Positions 1-16,100 are shown, counted from the stretch's first letter. The stretch: DNA of 64,000 nucleotides from Patiria miniata (GCF_015706575.1 NW_024037076.1:13210898-13274897), one strand, 5' to 3'. Translations and numbers: made by a program. The notes: generated by a model not told the origin, from the letters alone.

Positions 1-1
1 A

Positions 2-3000
2 ACTGGTAGTGCCACAACCACAGCTGAAGCTACAAGTACAGTTATTCAGACCACAAAATCTGAAATAACTACAACTTCTGGTGTGACCACTGATGCTGAG
101 ACCACTGCTGCAGAGCCAACTACTGTTGAAATCACTTCAGCAGCCCAAACAACTACTGCTGAGATAATCACTACTGCAGGAGTGACCACAGAGTCTGTGG
201 CCACCCCTGTTGCAGACATAACAACTGCTGATGTGACATCAGCTGTCGAAAGCACAACTGGTAGTGCCACAACCACAGCTGAAGCTACAAGTACAGTTAT
301 TCAGACCACAGTTGCTGAAGTAACAACAACTTCTGGTGTGACCACTGGTGCTGAGACCACTGCTGCAGAGCCAACTACTGTTGAAATCACTTCAGCAGCC
401 CAAACAACTACTGCTGAGATAATCACTACTGCAGGAGTGACTTCAAGTTCTGTGGCCACCCCTGTTGCAGAGACCACAACTGCTGATTTGACGTCAGCTG
501 TGGAAAGCACAACTGGTAGTGCCACAACCACAGCTGAAGCTACAAGTACAGTTATTCAGACCACAGTAGCTGAAGTAACAACAACTCCTGGTGTGACCAC
601 TGGTGCTGAGACCACTGCTGCAGAGCCAACTACTGTTGAAATCACTTCAGCAGCCCAAACAACTACTGCTGAGATAATCACTACTGCAGGAGTGACTACA
701 GAGTCTGTGGCCACCCTTGTTGCAGACATAACAACTGCTGATGTGACATCAGCTGTAGAAAGCACAACTGGTAGAGCCACAACCACAGCTGAAGCTACAA
801 GTACAGTTATTCAGACCACAGTTGCTGAAGTAACTACAACTTCTGGTGTGACCACTGGTGCTGAGACCACTGCTGCAGAGCCAACTACTGTTGAAATCAC
901 TTCAGCAGCCCAAACAACTACTGCTGAGATAATCACTACTGCAGGAGTGACTTCAAGTTCTGTGGCCACCCCTGTTGCAGAGACCACAACTGCTGATGTG
1001 ACGTCAGCTGTGGAAAGCACAACTGGTAGTGCCACAACCACAGCTGAAGCTACAAGTACAGTTATTCAGACCACAGTATCTGAAGTAACAACAACTCCTG
1101 GTGTGACCACTGGTGCTGAGACCACTGCTGCAGAGCCAACTACTGTTGAAATCACTTCAGCAGCCCAAACAACTACTGCTGAGATAATCACTACTGCAGG
1201 AGTGACTACAGAGTCCACGCCTGTTGCAGACACAACAACTGCTGATGTGACATCAGCTGTGGAAAGCACAACTGGTAGAGCCACAACCACAGCTGAAGCT
1301 ACAAGTACAGTTATTCAGACCACAAAATCTGAAATAACTACAACTTCTGGTGTGACCACTGGTGCTGAGACCACTGCTGCAGAGCCAACTACTGTTGAAT
1401 TCACTTCAGCAGCCCAAACAACTACTGCTGAGATAATCACTACTGCAGGAGTGACCTCAAGTTCTGTGGCCACCCCTGTTGCAGACACAACAACTGCTGA
1501 TGTGACGTCAGCTGTGGAAAGCACAACTGGTAGAGCCACAACCACAGCTGAAGCTACAAGTACAGTTATTCAGACCACAAAATCTGAAATAACTACAACT
1601 TCTGGTGTGACCACTGATGCTGAGACCACTGCTGCAGAGCCAACTACTGTTGAAATCACTTCAGCAGCCCAAACAACTACTGCTGAGATAATCACTACTG
1701 CAGGAGTGACCACAGAGTCTGTGGCCACCCCTGTTGCAGACATAACAACTGCTGATGTGACATCAGCTGTAGAAAGCACAACTGGTAGAGCCACAACCAC
1801 AGCTGAAGCTACAAGTACAGTTATTCAGACCACAGTTGCTGAAGTAACTACAACTTCTGGTGTGACCACTGGTGCTGAGACCACTGCTGCAGAGCCAACT
1901 ACTGTTGAAATCACTTCAGCAGCCCAAACAACTACTGCTGAGATAATCACTACTGCAGGAGTGACTTCAAGTTCTGTGGCCACCCCTGTTGCAGAGACCA
2001 CAACTGCTGATTTGACGTCAGCTGTGGAAAGCACAACTGGTAGTGCCACAACCACAGCTGAAGCTACAAGTACAGTTATTCAGACCACAGTATCTGAAGT
2101 AACAACAACTCCTGGTGTGACCACTGGTGCTGAGACCACTGCTGCAGAGCCAACTACTGTTGAAATCACTTCAGCAGCCCAAACAACTACTGCTGAGATA
2201 ATCACTACTGCAGGAGTGACCACAGAGTCTGTGTCCACCCCTGTTGCAGACTTAACAACTGCTGATGTGACATCAGCTGTAGAAAGCACAACTGGTAGAG
2301 CCACAACCACAGCTGAAGCTACAAGTACAGTTATTCAGACCACAGTTGCTGAAGTAACTACAACTTCTGGTGTGACCACTGGTGCTGAGACCACTGCTGC
2401 AGAGCCAACTACTGTTGAAATCACTTCAGCAGCCCAAACAACTACTGCTGAGATAATCACTACTGCAGGAGTGACTTCAAGTTCTGTGGCCACCCCTGTT
2501 GCAGAGACCACAACTGCTGATTTGACGTCAGCTGTGGAAAGCACAACTGGTAGTGCCACAACCACAGCTGAAGCTACAAGTACAGTTATTCAGACCACAG
2601 TATCTGAAGTAACAACAACTCCTGGTGTGACCACTGGTGCTGAGACCACTGCTGCAGAGCCAACTACTGTTGAAATCACTTCAGCAGCCCAAACAACTAC
2701 TGCTGAGATAATCACTACTGCAGGAGTGACCACAGAGTCTGTGTCCACCCCTGTTGCAGACTTAACAACTGCTGATGTGACATCAGCTGTAGAAAGCACA
2801 ACTGGTAGAGCCACAACCACAGCTGAAGCTACAAGTACAGTTATTCAGACCACAGTATCTGAAGTAACAACAACTCCTGGTGTGACCACTGATGCTGAGA
2901 CCACTGCTGCAGAGCCAACTACTGTTGAAATCACTTCAGCAGCCCAAACAACTACTGCTGAGATAATCACTACTGCAGGAGTGACTTCAAGTTCTGAGGC

Positions 3001-4197
3001 CACCCCTGTTGCAGACTTAACAACTGCTGATGTGACATCAGCTGTCGAAAGCACAACTGGTAGTGCCACAACCACAGCTGAAGCTACAAGTACAGTTATT
3101 CAGACCACAAAATCTGAAATAACAACAACTTCTGGTGTGACCACTGGTGCTGAGACCACTGCTGCAGAGCCAACTACTGTTGAAATCACTTCAGCAGCCC
3201 AAACAACTACTGCTGAGATAATCACTACTGCAGGAGTGACTTCAAGTTCTGTGGCCACCCCTGTTGCAGAGACCACAACTGCTGATGTGACGTCAGCTGT
3301 GGAAAGCACAACTGGTAGTGCCACAACCACAGCTGAAGCTACAAGTACAGTTATTCAGACCACAGTAGCTGAAGTAACAACAACTCCTGGTGTGACCACT
3401 GGTGCTGAGACCACTGCTGCAGAGCCAACTACTGTTGAAATCACTTCAGCAGCCCAAACAACTACTGCTGAGATAATCACTACTGCAGGAGTGACTACAG
3501 AGTCTGTGGCCACCCCTGTTGCAGACATAACAACTGCTGATGTGACATCAGCTGTAGAAAGCACAACTGGTAGAGCCACAACCACAGCTGAAGCTACAAG
3601 TACAGTTATTCAGACCACAGTTGCTGAAGTAACTACAACTTCTGGTGTGACCACTGGTGCTGAGACCACTGCTGCAGAGCCAACTACTGTTGAAATCACT
3701 TCAGCAGCCCAAACAACTACTGCTGAGATAATCACTACTGCAGGAGTGACTTCAAGTTCTGTGGCCACCCCTGTTGCAGAGACCACAACTGCTGATGTGA
3801 CGTCAGCTGTGGAAAGCACAACTGGTAGTGCCACAACCACAGCTGAAGCTACAAGTACAGTTATTCAGACCACAGTATCTGAAGTAACAACAACTCCTGG
3901 TGTGACCACTGGTGCTGAGACCACTGCTGCAGAGCCAACTACTGTTGAAATCACTTCAGCAGCCCAAACAACTACTGCTGAGATAATCACTACTGCAGGA
4001 GTGACTACAGAGTCCACGCCTGTTGCAGACACAACAACTGCTGATGTGACATCAGCTGTGGAAAGCACAACTGGTAGAGCCACAACCACAGCTGAAGCTA
4101 CAAGTACAGTTATTCAGACCACAAAATCTGAAATAACTACAACTTCTGGTGTGACCACTGGTGCTGAGACCACTGCTGCAGAGCCAACTACTGTTGA
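2..4197 (+). CDS. Exon A block 1, frame +2, intact repeats
   Basis: This is the first uninterrupted segment of the giant mucin-like exon, read in frame +2. It is open at the window start with no plausible initiator Met, and it contains about 16 repeats. Unit variants alternate in a fixed order. They include TTESVATPVADIT, SSSVATPVAETT, a 249-bp form that lacks two residues (TTESTPVADTT), and VEFTS instead of VEITS. These serve as markers for the higher-order repeat. The block ends where GTTGAAATCAC has lost one A at about 4198. Without that loss the frame would continue straight into the next block. Any GTG or ATG start inside the block is an artefact of ORF calling; the 5' end of the protein lies outside the window. 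Confidence 0.8.
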
Positions 4198-7100
4198 ATC
4201 ACTTCAGCAGCCCAAACAACTACTGCTGAGATAATCACTACTGCAGGAGTGACCTCAAGTTCTGTGGCCACCCCTGTTGCAGACACAACAACTGCTGATG
4301 TGACGTCAGCTGTGGAAAGCACAACTGGTAGAGCCACAACCACAGCTGAAGCTACAAGTACAGTTATTCAGACCACAAAATCTGAAATAACTACAACTTC
4401 TGGTGTGACCACTGATGCTCAGACCACTGCTGCAGAGCCAACTACTGTTGAAATCACTTCAGCAGCCCAAACAACTACTGCTGAGATAATCACTACTGCA
4501 GGAGTGACCACAGAGTCTGTGGCCACCCCTGTTGCAGACATAACAACTGCTGATGTGACATCAGCTGTAGAAAGCACAACTGGTAGAGCCACAACCACAG
4601 CTGAAGCTACAAGTACAGTTATTCAGACCACAGTTGCTGAAGTAACTACAACTTCTGGTGTGACCACTGGTGCTGAGACCACTGCTGCAGAGCCAACTAC
4701 TGTTGAAATCACTTCAGCAGCCCAAACAACTACTGCTGAGATAATCACTACTGCAGGAGTGACTTCAAGTTCTGTGGCCACCCCTGTTGCAGAGACCACA
4801 ACTGCTGATTTGACGTCAGCTGTGGAAAGCACAACTGGTAGTGCCACAACCACAGCTGAAGCTACAAGTACAGTTATTCAGACCACAGTATCTGAAGTAA
4901 CAACAACTCCTGGTGTGACCACTGGTGCTGAGACCACTGCTGCAGAGCCAACTACTGTTGAAATCACTTCAGCAGCCCAAACAACTACTGCTGAGATAAT
5001 CACTACTGCAGGAGTGACCACAGAGTCTGTGTCCACCCCTGTTGCAGACTTAACAACTGCTGATGTGACATCAGCTGTAGAAAGCACAACTGGTAGAGCC
5101 ACAACCACAGCTGAAGCTACAAGTACAGTTATTCAGACCACAGTTGCTGAAGTAACTACAACTTCTGGTGTGACCACTGGTGCTGAGACCACTGCTGCAG
5201 AGCCAACTACTGTTGAAATCACTTCAGCATCCCAAACAACTACTGCTGAGATAATCACTACTGCAGGAGTGACTTCAAGTTCTGTGGCCACCCCTGTTGC
5301 AGAGACCACAACTGCTGATTTGACGTCAGCTGTGGAAAGCACAACTGGTAGTGCCACAACCACAGCTGAAGCTACAAGTACAGTTATTCAGACCACAGTA
5401 TCTGAAGTAACAACAACTCCTGGTGTGACCACTGGTGCTGAGACCACTGCTGCAGAGCCAACTACTGTTGAAATCACTTCAGCAGCCCAAACAACTACTG
5501 CTGAGATAATCACTACTGCAGGAGTGACCACAGAGTCTGTGTCCACCCCTGTTGCAGACTTAACAACTGCTGATGTGACATCAGCTGTAGAAAGCACAAC
5601 TGGTAGAGCCACAACCACAGCTGAAGCTACAAGTACAGTTATTCAGACCACAGTATCTGAAGTAACAACAACTCCTGGTGTGACCACTGGTGCTGAGACC
5701 ACTGCTGCAGAGCCAACTACTGTTGAAATCACTTCAGCAGCCCAAACAACTACTGCTGAGATAATCACTACTGCAGGAGTGACTTCAAGTTCTGTGGCCA
5801 CCCCTGTTGCAGACTTAACAACTGCTGATGTGACATCAGCTGTCGAAAGCACAACTGGTAGTGCCACAACCACAGCTGAAGCTACAAGTACAGTTATTCA
5901 GACCACAAAATCTGAAATAACAACAACTTCTGGTGTGACCACTGGTGCTGAGACCACTGCTGCAGAGCCAACTACTGTTGAAATCACTTCAGCATCCCAA
6001 ACAACTACTGCTGAGATAATCACTACTGCAGGAGTGACTTCAAGTTCTGTGGCCACCCCTGTTGCAGAGACCACAACTGCTGATTTGACGTCAGCTGTGG
6101 AAAGCACAACTGGTAGTGCCACAACCACAGCTGAAGCTACAAGTACAGTTATTCAGACCACAGTAGCTGAAGTAACAACAACTCCTGGTGTGACCACTGG
6201 TGCTGAGACCACTGCTGCAGAGCCAACTACTGTTGAAATCACTTCAGCAGCCCAAACAACTACTGCTGAGATAATCACTACTGCAGGAGTGACTACAGAG
6301 TCTGTGGCCACCCTTGTTGCAGACATAACAACTGCTGATGTGACATCAGCTGTAGAAAGCACAACTGGTAGAGCCACAACCACAGCTGAAGCTACAAGTA
6401 CAGTTATTCAGACCACAGTTGCTGAAGTAACTACAACTTCTGGTGTGACCACTGGTGCTGAGACCACTGCTGCAGAGCCAACTACTGTTGAAATCACTTC
6501 AGCAGCCCAAACAACTACTGCTGAGATAATCACTACTGCAGGAGTGACTTCAAGTTCTGTGGCCACCCCTGTTGCAGAGACCACAACTGCTGATGTGACG
6601 TCAGCTGTGGAAAGCACAACTGGTAGTGCCACAACCACAGCTGAAGCTACAAGTACAGTTATTCAGACCACAGTATCTGAAGTAACAACAACTCCTGGTG
6701 TGACCACTGGTGCTGAGACCACTGCTGCAGAGCCAACTACTGTTGAAATCACTTCAGCAGCCCAAACAACTACTGCTGAGATAATCACTACTGCAGGAGT
6801 GACTACAGAGTCCACGCCTGTTGCAGACACAACAACTGCTGATGTGACATCAGCTGTGGAAAGCACAACTGGTAGAGCCACAACCACAGCTGAAGCTACA
6901 AGTACAGTTATTCAGACCACAAAATCTGAAATAACTACAACTTCTGGTGTGACCACTGGTGCTGAGACCACTGCTGCAGAGCCAACTACTGTTGAATTCA
7001 CTTCAGCAGCCCAAACAACTACTGCTGAGATAATCACTACTGCAGGAGTGACCTCAAGTTCTGTGGCCACCCCTGTTGCAGACACAACAACTGCTGATGT

Positions 7101-10100
7101 GACGTCAGCTGTGGAAAGCACAACTGGTAGAGCCACAACCACAGCTGAAGCTACAAGTACAGTTATTCAGACCACAAAATCTGAAATAACTACAACTTCT
7201 GGTGTGACCACTGATGCTGAGACCACTGCTGCAGAGCCAACTACTGTTGAAATCACTTCAGCAGCCCAAACAACTACTGCTGAGATAATCACTACTGCAG
7301 GAGTGACCACAGAGTCTGTGGCCACCCCTGTTGCAGACATAACAACTGCTGATGTGACATCAGCTGTAGAAAGCACAACTGGTAGAGCCACAACCACAGC
7401 TGAAGCTACAAGTACAGTTATTCAGACCACAGTTGCTGAAGTAACTACAACTTCTGGTGTGACCACTGGTGCTGAGACCACTGCTGCAGAGCCAACTACT
7501 GTTGAAATCACTTCAGCAGCCCAAACAACTACTGCTGAGATAATCACTACTGCAGGAGTGACTACAGAGTCCACCCCTGTTGCAGACACAACAACTGCTG
7601 ATGTGACATCAGCTGTGGAAAGCACAACTGGTAGAGCCACAACCACAGCTGAAGCTACAAGTACAGTTATTCAGACCACAAAATCTGAAATAACTACAAC
7701 TTCTGGTGTGACCACTGGTGCTGAGACCACTGCTGCAGAGCCAACTACTGTTGAAATCACTTCAGCAGCCCAAACAACTACTGCTGAGATAATCACTACT
7801 GCAGGAGTGACCTCAAGTTCTGTGGCCACCCCTGTTGCAGACACAACAACTGCTGATGTGACGTCAGCTGTGGAAAGCACAACTGGTAGAGCCACAACCA
7901 CAGCTGAAGCTACAAGTACAGTTATTCAGACCACAAAATCTGAAATAACTACAACTTCTGGTGTGACCACTGGTGCTGAGACCACTGCTGCAGAGCCAAC
8001 TACTGTTGAAATCACTTCAGCAGCCCAAACAACTACTGCTGAGATAATCACTACTGCAGGAGTGACCACAAAGTCTGTGGCCACCCCTGTTGCAGACATA
8101 ACAACTGCTGATGTGACATCAGCTGTAGAAAGCACAACTGGTAGAGCCACAACCACAGCTGAAGCTACAAGTACAGTTATTCAGACCACAGTTGCTGAAG
8201 TAACTACAACTTCTGGTGTGACCACTGGTGCTGAGACCACTGCTGCAGAGCCAACTACTGTTGAAATCACTTCAGCAGCCCAAACAACTACTGCTGAGAT
8301 AATCACTACTGCAGGAGTGACTTCAAGTTCTGTGGCCACCCCTGTTGCAGAGACCACAACTGCTGATGTGACGTCAGCTGTGGAAAGCACAACTGGTAGT
8401 GCCACAACCACAGCTGAAGCTACAAGTACAGTTATTCAGACCACAGTATCTGAAGTAACAACAACTCCTGGTGTGACCACTGGTGCTGAGACCACTGCTG
8501 CAGAGCCAACTACTGTTGAAATCACTTCAGCAGCCCAAACAACTACTGCTGAGATAATCACTACTGCAGGAGTGACCACAGAGTCTGTGTCCACCCCTGT
8601 TGCAGACTTAACAACTGCTGATGTGACATCAGCTGTAGAAAGCACAACTGGTAGAGCCACAACCACAGCTGAAGCTACAAGTACAGTTATTCAGACCACA
8701 GTTGCTGAAGTAACTACAACTTCTGGTGTGACCACTGGTGCTGAGACCACTGCTGCAGAGCCAACTACTGTTGAAATCACTTCAGCAGCCCAAACAACTA
8801 CTGCTGAGATAATCACTACTGCAGGAGTGACTTCAAGTTCTGTGGCCACCCCTGTTGCAGAGACCACAACTGCTGATTTGACGTCAGCTGTGGAAAGCAC
8901 AACTGGTAGTGCCACAACCACAGCTGAAGCTACAAGTACAGTTATTCAGACCACAGTATCTGAAGTAACAACAACTCCTGGTGTGACCACTGGTGCTGAG
9001 ACCACTGCTGCAGAGCCAACTACTGTTGAAATCACTTCAGCAGCCCAAACAACTACTGCTGAGATAATCACTACTGCAGGAGTGACCACAGAGTCTGTGT
9101 CCACCCCTGTTGCAGACACAACAACTGCTGATGTGACATCAGCTGTAGAAAGCACAACTGGTAGAGCCACAACCACAGCTGAAGCTACAAGTACAGTTAT
9201 TCAGACCACAGTATCTGAAGTAACAACAACTCCTGGTGTGACCACTGGTGCTGAGACCACTGCTGCAGAGCCAACTACTGTTGAAATCACTTCAGCAGCC
9301 CAAACAACTACTGCTGAGATAATCACTACTGCAGGAGTGACTTCAAGTTCTGTGGCCACCCCTGTTGCAGACTTAACAACTGCTGATGTGACATCAGCTG
9401 TGGAAAGCACAACTGGTAGTGCCACAACCACAGCTGAAGCTACAAGTACAGTTATTCAGACCACAAAATCTGAAATAACTACAACTTCTGGTGTGACCAC
9501 TGATGCTGAGACCACTGCTGCAGAGCCAACTACTGTTGAAATCACTTCAGCAGCCCAAACAACTACTGCTGAGATAATCACTACTGCAGGAGTGACCACA
9601 GAGTCTGTGGCCACCCCTGTTGCAGACATAACAACTGCTGATGTGACATCAGCTGTAGAAAGCACAACTGGTAGAGCCACAACCACAGCTGAAGCTACAA
9701 GTACAGTTATTCAGACCACAGTTCTGAAGTAACTACAACTTCTGGTGTGACCACTGGTGCTGAGACCACTGCTGCAGAGCCAACTACTGTTGAAATCACT
9801 TCAGCAGCCCAAACAACTACTGCTGAGATAATCACTACTGCAGGAGTGACTTCAAGTTCTGTGGCCACCCCTGTTGCAGACTTAACAACTGCTGATGTGA
9901 CATCAGCTGTGGAAAGCACAACTGGTAGTGCCACAACCACAGCTGAAGCTACAAGTACAGTTATTCAGACCACAAAATCTGAAATAACTACAACTTCTGG
10001 TGTGACCACTGGTGCTGAGACCACTGCTGCAGAGCCAACTACTGTTGAAATCACTTCAGCAGCCCAAACAACTACTGCTGAGATAATCACTACTGCAGGA

Positions 10101-13100
10101 GTGACTTCAAGTTCTGTGGCCACCCCTGTTGCAGACTTAACAACTGCTGATGTGACATCAGCTGTGGAAAGCACAACTGGTAGAGCCACAACCACAGCTG
10201 AAGCTACAAGTACAGTTATTCAGACCACAAAATCTGAAATAACTACAACTTCTGGTGTGACCACTGGTGCTGAGACCACTGCTGCAGAGCCAACTACTGT
10301 TGAAATCACTTCAGCAGCCCAAACAACTACTGCTGAGATAATCACTACTGCAGGAGTGACCACAGAGTCTGTGGCCACCCCTGTTGCAGACATAACAACT
10401 GCTGATGTGACATCAGCTGTCGAAAGCACAACTGGTAGTGCCACAACCACAGCTGAAGCTACAAGTACAGTTATTCAGACCACAGTTGCTGAAGTAACAA
10501 CAACTTCTGGTGTGACCACTGGTGCTGAGACCACTGCTGCAGAGCCAACTACTGTTGAAATCACTTCAGCAGCCCAAACAACTACTGCTGAGATAATCAC
10601 TACTGCAGGAGTGACTTCAAGTTCTGTGGCCACCCCTGTTGCAGAGACCACAACTGCTGATTGACGTCAGCTGTGGAAAGCACAACTGGTAGTGCCACAA
10701 CCACAGCTGAAGCTACAAGTACAGTTATTCAGACCACAGTAGCTGAAGTAACAACAACTCCTGGTGTGACCACTGGTGCTGAGACCACTGCTGCAGAGCC
10801 AACTACTGTTGAAATCACTTCAGCAGCCCAAACAACTACTGCTGAGATAATCACTACTGCAGGAGTGACTACAGAGTCTGTGTCCACCCCTGTTGCAGAC
10901 ATAACAACTGCTGATGTGACATCAGCTGTAGAAAGCACAACTGGTAGAGCCACAACCACAGCTGAAGCTACAAGTACAGTTATTCAGACCACAGTTGCTG
11001 AAGTAACTACAACTTCTGGTGTGACCACTGGTGCTGAGACCACTGCTGCAGAGCCAACTACTGTTGAAATCACTTCAGCAGCCCAAACAACTACTGCTGA
11101 GATAATCACTACTGCAGGAGTGACTTCAAGTTCTGTGGCCACCCCTGTTGCAGAGACCACAACTGCTGATGTGACGTCAGCTGTGGAAAGCACAACTGGT
11201 AGTGCCACAACCACAGCTGAAGCTACAAGTACAGTTATTCAGACCACAGTATCTGAAGTAACAACAACTCCTGGTGTGACCACTGGTGCTGAGACCACTG
11301 CTGCAGAGCCAACTACTGTTGAAATCACTTCAGCAGCCCAAACAACTACTGCTGAGATAATCACTACTGCAGGAGTGACTACAGAGTCCACCCCTGTTGC
11401 AGACACAACAACTGCTGATGTGACATCAGCTGTGGAAAGCACAACTGGTAGAGCCACAACCACAGCTGAAGCTACAAGTACAGTTATTCAGACCACAAAA
11501 TCTGAAATAACTACAACTTCTGGTGTGACCACTGGTGCTGAGACCACTGCTGCAGAGCCAACTACTGTTGAAATCACTTCAGCAGCCCAAACAACTACTG
11601 CTGAGATAATCACTACTGCAGGAGTGACCACAGAGTCTGTGGCCACCCCTGTTGCAGACATAACAACTGCTGATGTGACATCAGCTGTAGAAAGCACAAC
11701 TGGTAGAGCCACAACCACAGCTGAAGCTACAAGTACAGTTATTCAGACCACAGTTCTGAAGTAACTACAACTTCTGGTGTGACCACTGGTGCTGAGACCA
11801 CTGCTGCAGAGCCAACTACTGTTGAAATCACTTCAGCAGCCCAAACAACTACTGCTGAGATAATCACTACTGCAGGAGTGACTTCAAGTTCTGTGGCCAC
11901 CCCTGTTGCAGAGACCACAACTGCTGATGTGACGTCAGCTGTGGAAAGCACAACTGGTAGTGCCACAACCACAGCTGAAGCTACAAGTACAGTTATTCAG
12001 ACCACAGTATCTGAAGTAACAACAACTCCTGGTGTGACCACTGGTGCTGAGACCACTGCTGCAGAGCCAACTACTGTTGAAATCACTTCAGCAGCCCAAA
12101 CAACTACTGCTGAGATAATCACTACTGCAGGAGTGACCACAGAGTCTGTGTCCACCCCTGTTGCAGACTTAACAACTGCTGATGTGACATCAGCTGTAGA
12201 AAGCACAACTGGTAGAGCCACAACCACAGCTGAAGCTACAAGTACAGTTATTCAGACCACAGTTGCTGAAGTAACTACAACTTCTGGTGTGACCACTGGT
12301 GCTGAGACCACTGCTGCAGAGCCAACTACTGTTGAAATCACTTCAGCAGCCCAAACAACTACTGCTGAGATAATCACTACTGCAGGAGTGACTTCAAGTT
12401 CTGTGGCCACCCCTGTTGCAGAGACCACAACTGCTGATGTGACGTCAGCTGTGGAAAGCACAACTGGTAGTGCCACAACCACAGCTGAAGCTACAAGTAC
12501 AGTTATTCAGACCACAAAATCTGAAGTAACTACAACTTCTGGTGTGACCACTGGTGCTGAGACCACTGCTGCAGAGCCAACTACTGTTGAAATCACTTCA
12601 GCAGCCCAAACAACTACTGCTGAGATAATCACTACTGCAGGAGTGACCACAGAGTCTGTGGCCACCCCTGTTGCAGACATAACAACTGCTGATGTGACAT
12701 CAGCTGTAGAAAGCACAACTGGTAGAGCCACAACCACAGCTGAAGCTACAAGTACAGTTATTCAGACCACAGTAGCTGAAGTAACTACAACTTCTGGTGT
12801 GACCACTGGTGCTGAGACCACTGCTGCAGAGCCAACTACTGTTGAAATCACTTCAGCAGCCCAAACAACTACTGCTGAGATAATCACTACTGCAGGAGTG
12901 ACTTCAAGTTCTGTGGCCACCCCTGTTGCAGAGACCACAACTGCTGATTTGACGTCAGCTGTGGAAAGCACAACTGGTAGTGCCACAACCACAGCTGAAG
13001 CTACAAGTACAGTTATTCAGACCACAGTATCTGAAGTAACAACAACTCCTGGTGTGACCACTGATGCTGAGACCACTGCTGCAGAGCCAACTACTGTTGA

Positions 13101-16100
13101 AATCACTTCAGCAGCCCAAACAACTACTGCTGAGATAATCACTACTGCAGGAGTGACTTCAAGTTCTGTGGCCACCCCTGTTGCAGACTTAACAACTGCT
13201 GATGTGACATCAGCTGTGGAAAGCACAACTGGTAGTGCCACAACCACAGCTGAAGCTACAAGTACAGTTATTCAGACCACAAAATCTGAAATAACTACAA
13301 CTTCTGGTGTGACCACTGGTGCTGAGACCACTGCTGCAGAGCCAACTACTGTTGAAATCACTTCAGCAGCCCAAACAACTACTGCTGAGATAATCACTAC
13401 TGCAGGAGTGACTTCAAGTTCTGTGGCCACCCCTGTTGCAGACTTAACAACTGCTGATGTGACATCAGCTGTGGAAAGCACAACTGGTAGTGCCACAACC
13501 ACAGCTGAAGCTACAAGTACAGTTATTCAGACCACAAAATCTGAAATAACTACAACTTCTGGTGTGACCACTGGTGCTGAGACCACTGCTGCAGAGCCAA
13601 CTACTGTTGAAATCACTTCAGCAGCCCAAACAACTACTGCTGAGATAATCACTACTGCAGGAGTGACCTCAAGTTCTGTGGCCACCCCTGTTGCAGACAC
13701 AACAACTGCTGATGTGACGTCAGCTGTGGAAAGCACAACTGGTAGAGCCACAACCACAGCTGAAGCTACAAGTACAGTTATTCAGACCACAGTAGCTGAA
13801 GTAACAACAACTCCTGGTGTGACCACTGGTGCTGAGACCACTGCTGCAGAGCCAACTACTGTTGAAATCACTTCAGCAGCCCAAACAACTACTGCTGAGA
13901 TAATCACTACTGCAGGAGTGACTTCAAGTTCTGTGGCCACCCCTGTTGCAGAGACCACAACTGCTGATTGACGTCAGCTGTGGAAAGCACAACTGGTAGA
14001 GCCACAACCACAGCTGAAGCTACAAGTACAGTTATTCAGACCACAATATCTGAAGTAACAACAACTCCTGGTGTGACCACTGGTGCTGAGACCACTGCTG
14101 CAGAGCCAACTACTGTTGAAATCACTTCAGCAGCCCAAACAACTACTGCTGAGATAATCACTACTGCAGGAGTGACCACAGAGTCTGTGTCCACCCCTGT
14201 TGCAGACACAACAACTGCTGATGTGACATCAGCTGTGGAAAGCACAACTGGTAGTGCCACAACCACAGCTGAAGCTACAAGTACAGTTATTCAGACCACA
14301 GTATCTGAAGTAACAACAACTCTGGTGTGACCACTGGTGCTGAGACCACTGCTGCAGAGCCAACTACTGTTGAAATCACTTCAGCAGCCCAAACAACTAC
14401 TGCTGAGATAATCACTACTGCAGGAGTGACCACAGAGTCTGTGTCCACCCCTGTTGCAGACACAACAACTGCTGATGTGACATCAGCTGTAGAAAGCACA
14501 ACTGGTAGAGCCACAACCACAGCTGAAGCTACAAGTACAGTTATTCAGACCACAGTAGCTGAAGTAACTACAACTTCTGGTGTGACCACTGGTGCTGAGA
14601 CCACTGCTGCAGAGCCAACTACTGTTGAAATCACTTCAGCAGCCCAAACAACTACTGCTGAGATAATCACTACTGCAGGAGTGACTTCAAGTTCTGTGGC
14701 CACCCCTGTTGCAGACAACAACTGCTGATGTGACATCAGCTGTGGAAAGCACAACTGGTAGTGCCACAACCACAGCTGAAGCTACAAGTACAGTTATTCA
14801 GACCACAGTATCTGAAGTAACTACAACTTCTGGTGTGACCACTGATGCTGAGACCACTGCTGCAGAGCCAACTACTGTTGAAATCACTTCAGCAGCCCAA
14901 ACAACTACTGCTGAGATAATCACTACTGCAGGAGTGACCACAGAGTCTGTGTCCACCCCTGTTGCAGACACAACAACTGCTGATGTGACATCAGCTGTGG
15001 AAAGCACAACTGGTAGAGCCACAACCACAGCTGAAGCTACAAGTACAGTTATTCAGACCACAGTTCTGAAGTAACTACAACTTCTGGTGTGACCACTGGT
15101 GCTGAGACCACTGCTGCAGAGCCAACTACTGTTGAAATCACTTCAGCAGCCCAAACAACTACTGCTGAGATAATCACTACTGCAGGAGTGACTACAGAGT
15201 CTGTGGCCACCCCTGTTGCAGACACAACAACTGCTGATGTGACATCAGCTGTGGAAAGCACAACTGGTAGAGCCACAACCACAGCTGAAGCTACAAGTAC
15301 AGTTATTCAGACCACAGTATCTGAAGTAACAACAACTTCTGGTGTGACCACTGGTGCTGAGACCACTGCTGCAGAGCCAACTACTGTTGAAATCACTTCA
15401 GCAGCCCAAACAACTACTGCTGAGATAATCACTACTGCAGGAGTGACTACAGAGTCTGTGTCCACCCCTGTTGCAGACACAACAACTGCTGATGTGACAT
15501 CAGCTGTGGAAAGCACAACTGGTAGAGCCACAACCACAGCTGAAGCTACAAGTACAGTTATTCAGACCACAGTATCTGAAGTAACTACAACTTCTGGTGT
15601 GACCACTGGTGCTGAGACCACTGCTGCAGAGCCAACTACTGTTGAAATCACTTCAGCAGCCCAAACAACTACTGCTGAGATAATCACTACTGCAGGAGTG
15701 ACTACAGAGTCTGTGGCCACCCCTGTTGCAGACACAACAACTGCTGATGTGACATCAGCTGTGGAAAGCACAACTGGTAGTGCCACAACCACAGCTGAAG
15801 CTACAAGTACAGTTGTTCAGACCACAGTATCTGAAGTAACTACAACTCCTGGTGTGACCACTGGTGCTGAGACCACTGCTGCAGAGCCAACTACTGTTGA
15901 AATCACTTCAGCAGCCCAAACAACTACTGCTGAGATAATCACTACTGCAGGAGTGACTTCAAGTTCTGTGGCCACCCCTGTTGCAGACAACAACTGCTGA
16001 TGTGACATCAGCTGTGGAAAGCACAACTGGTAGTGCCACAACCACAGCTGAAGCTACAAGTACAGTTATTCAGACCACAAAATCTGAAGTAACTACAACT

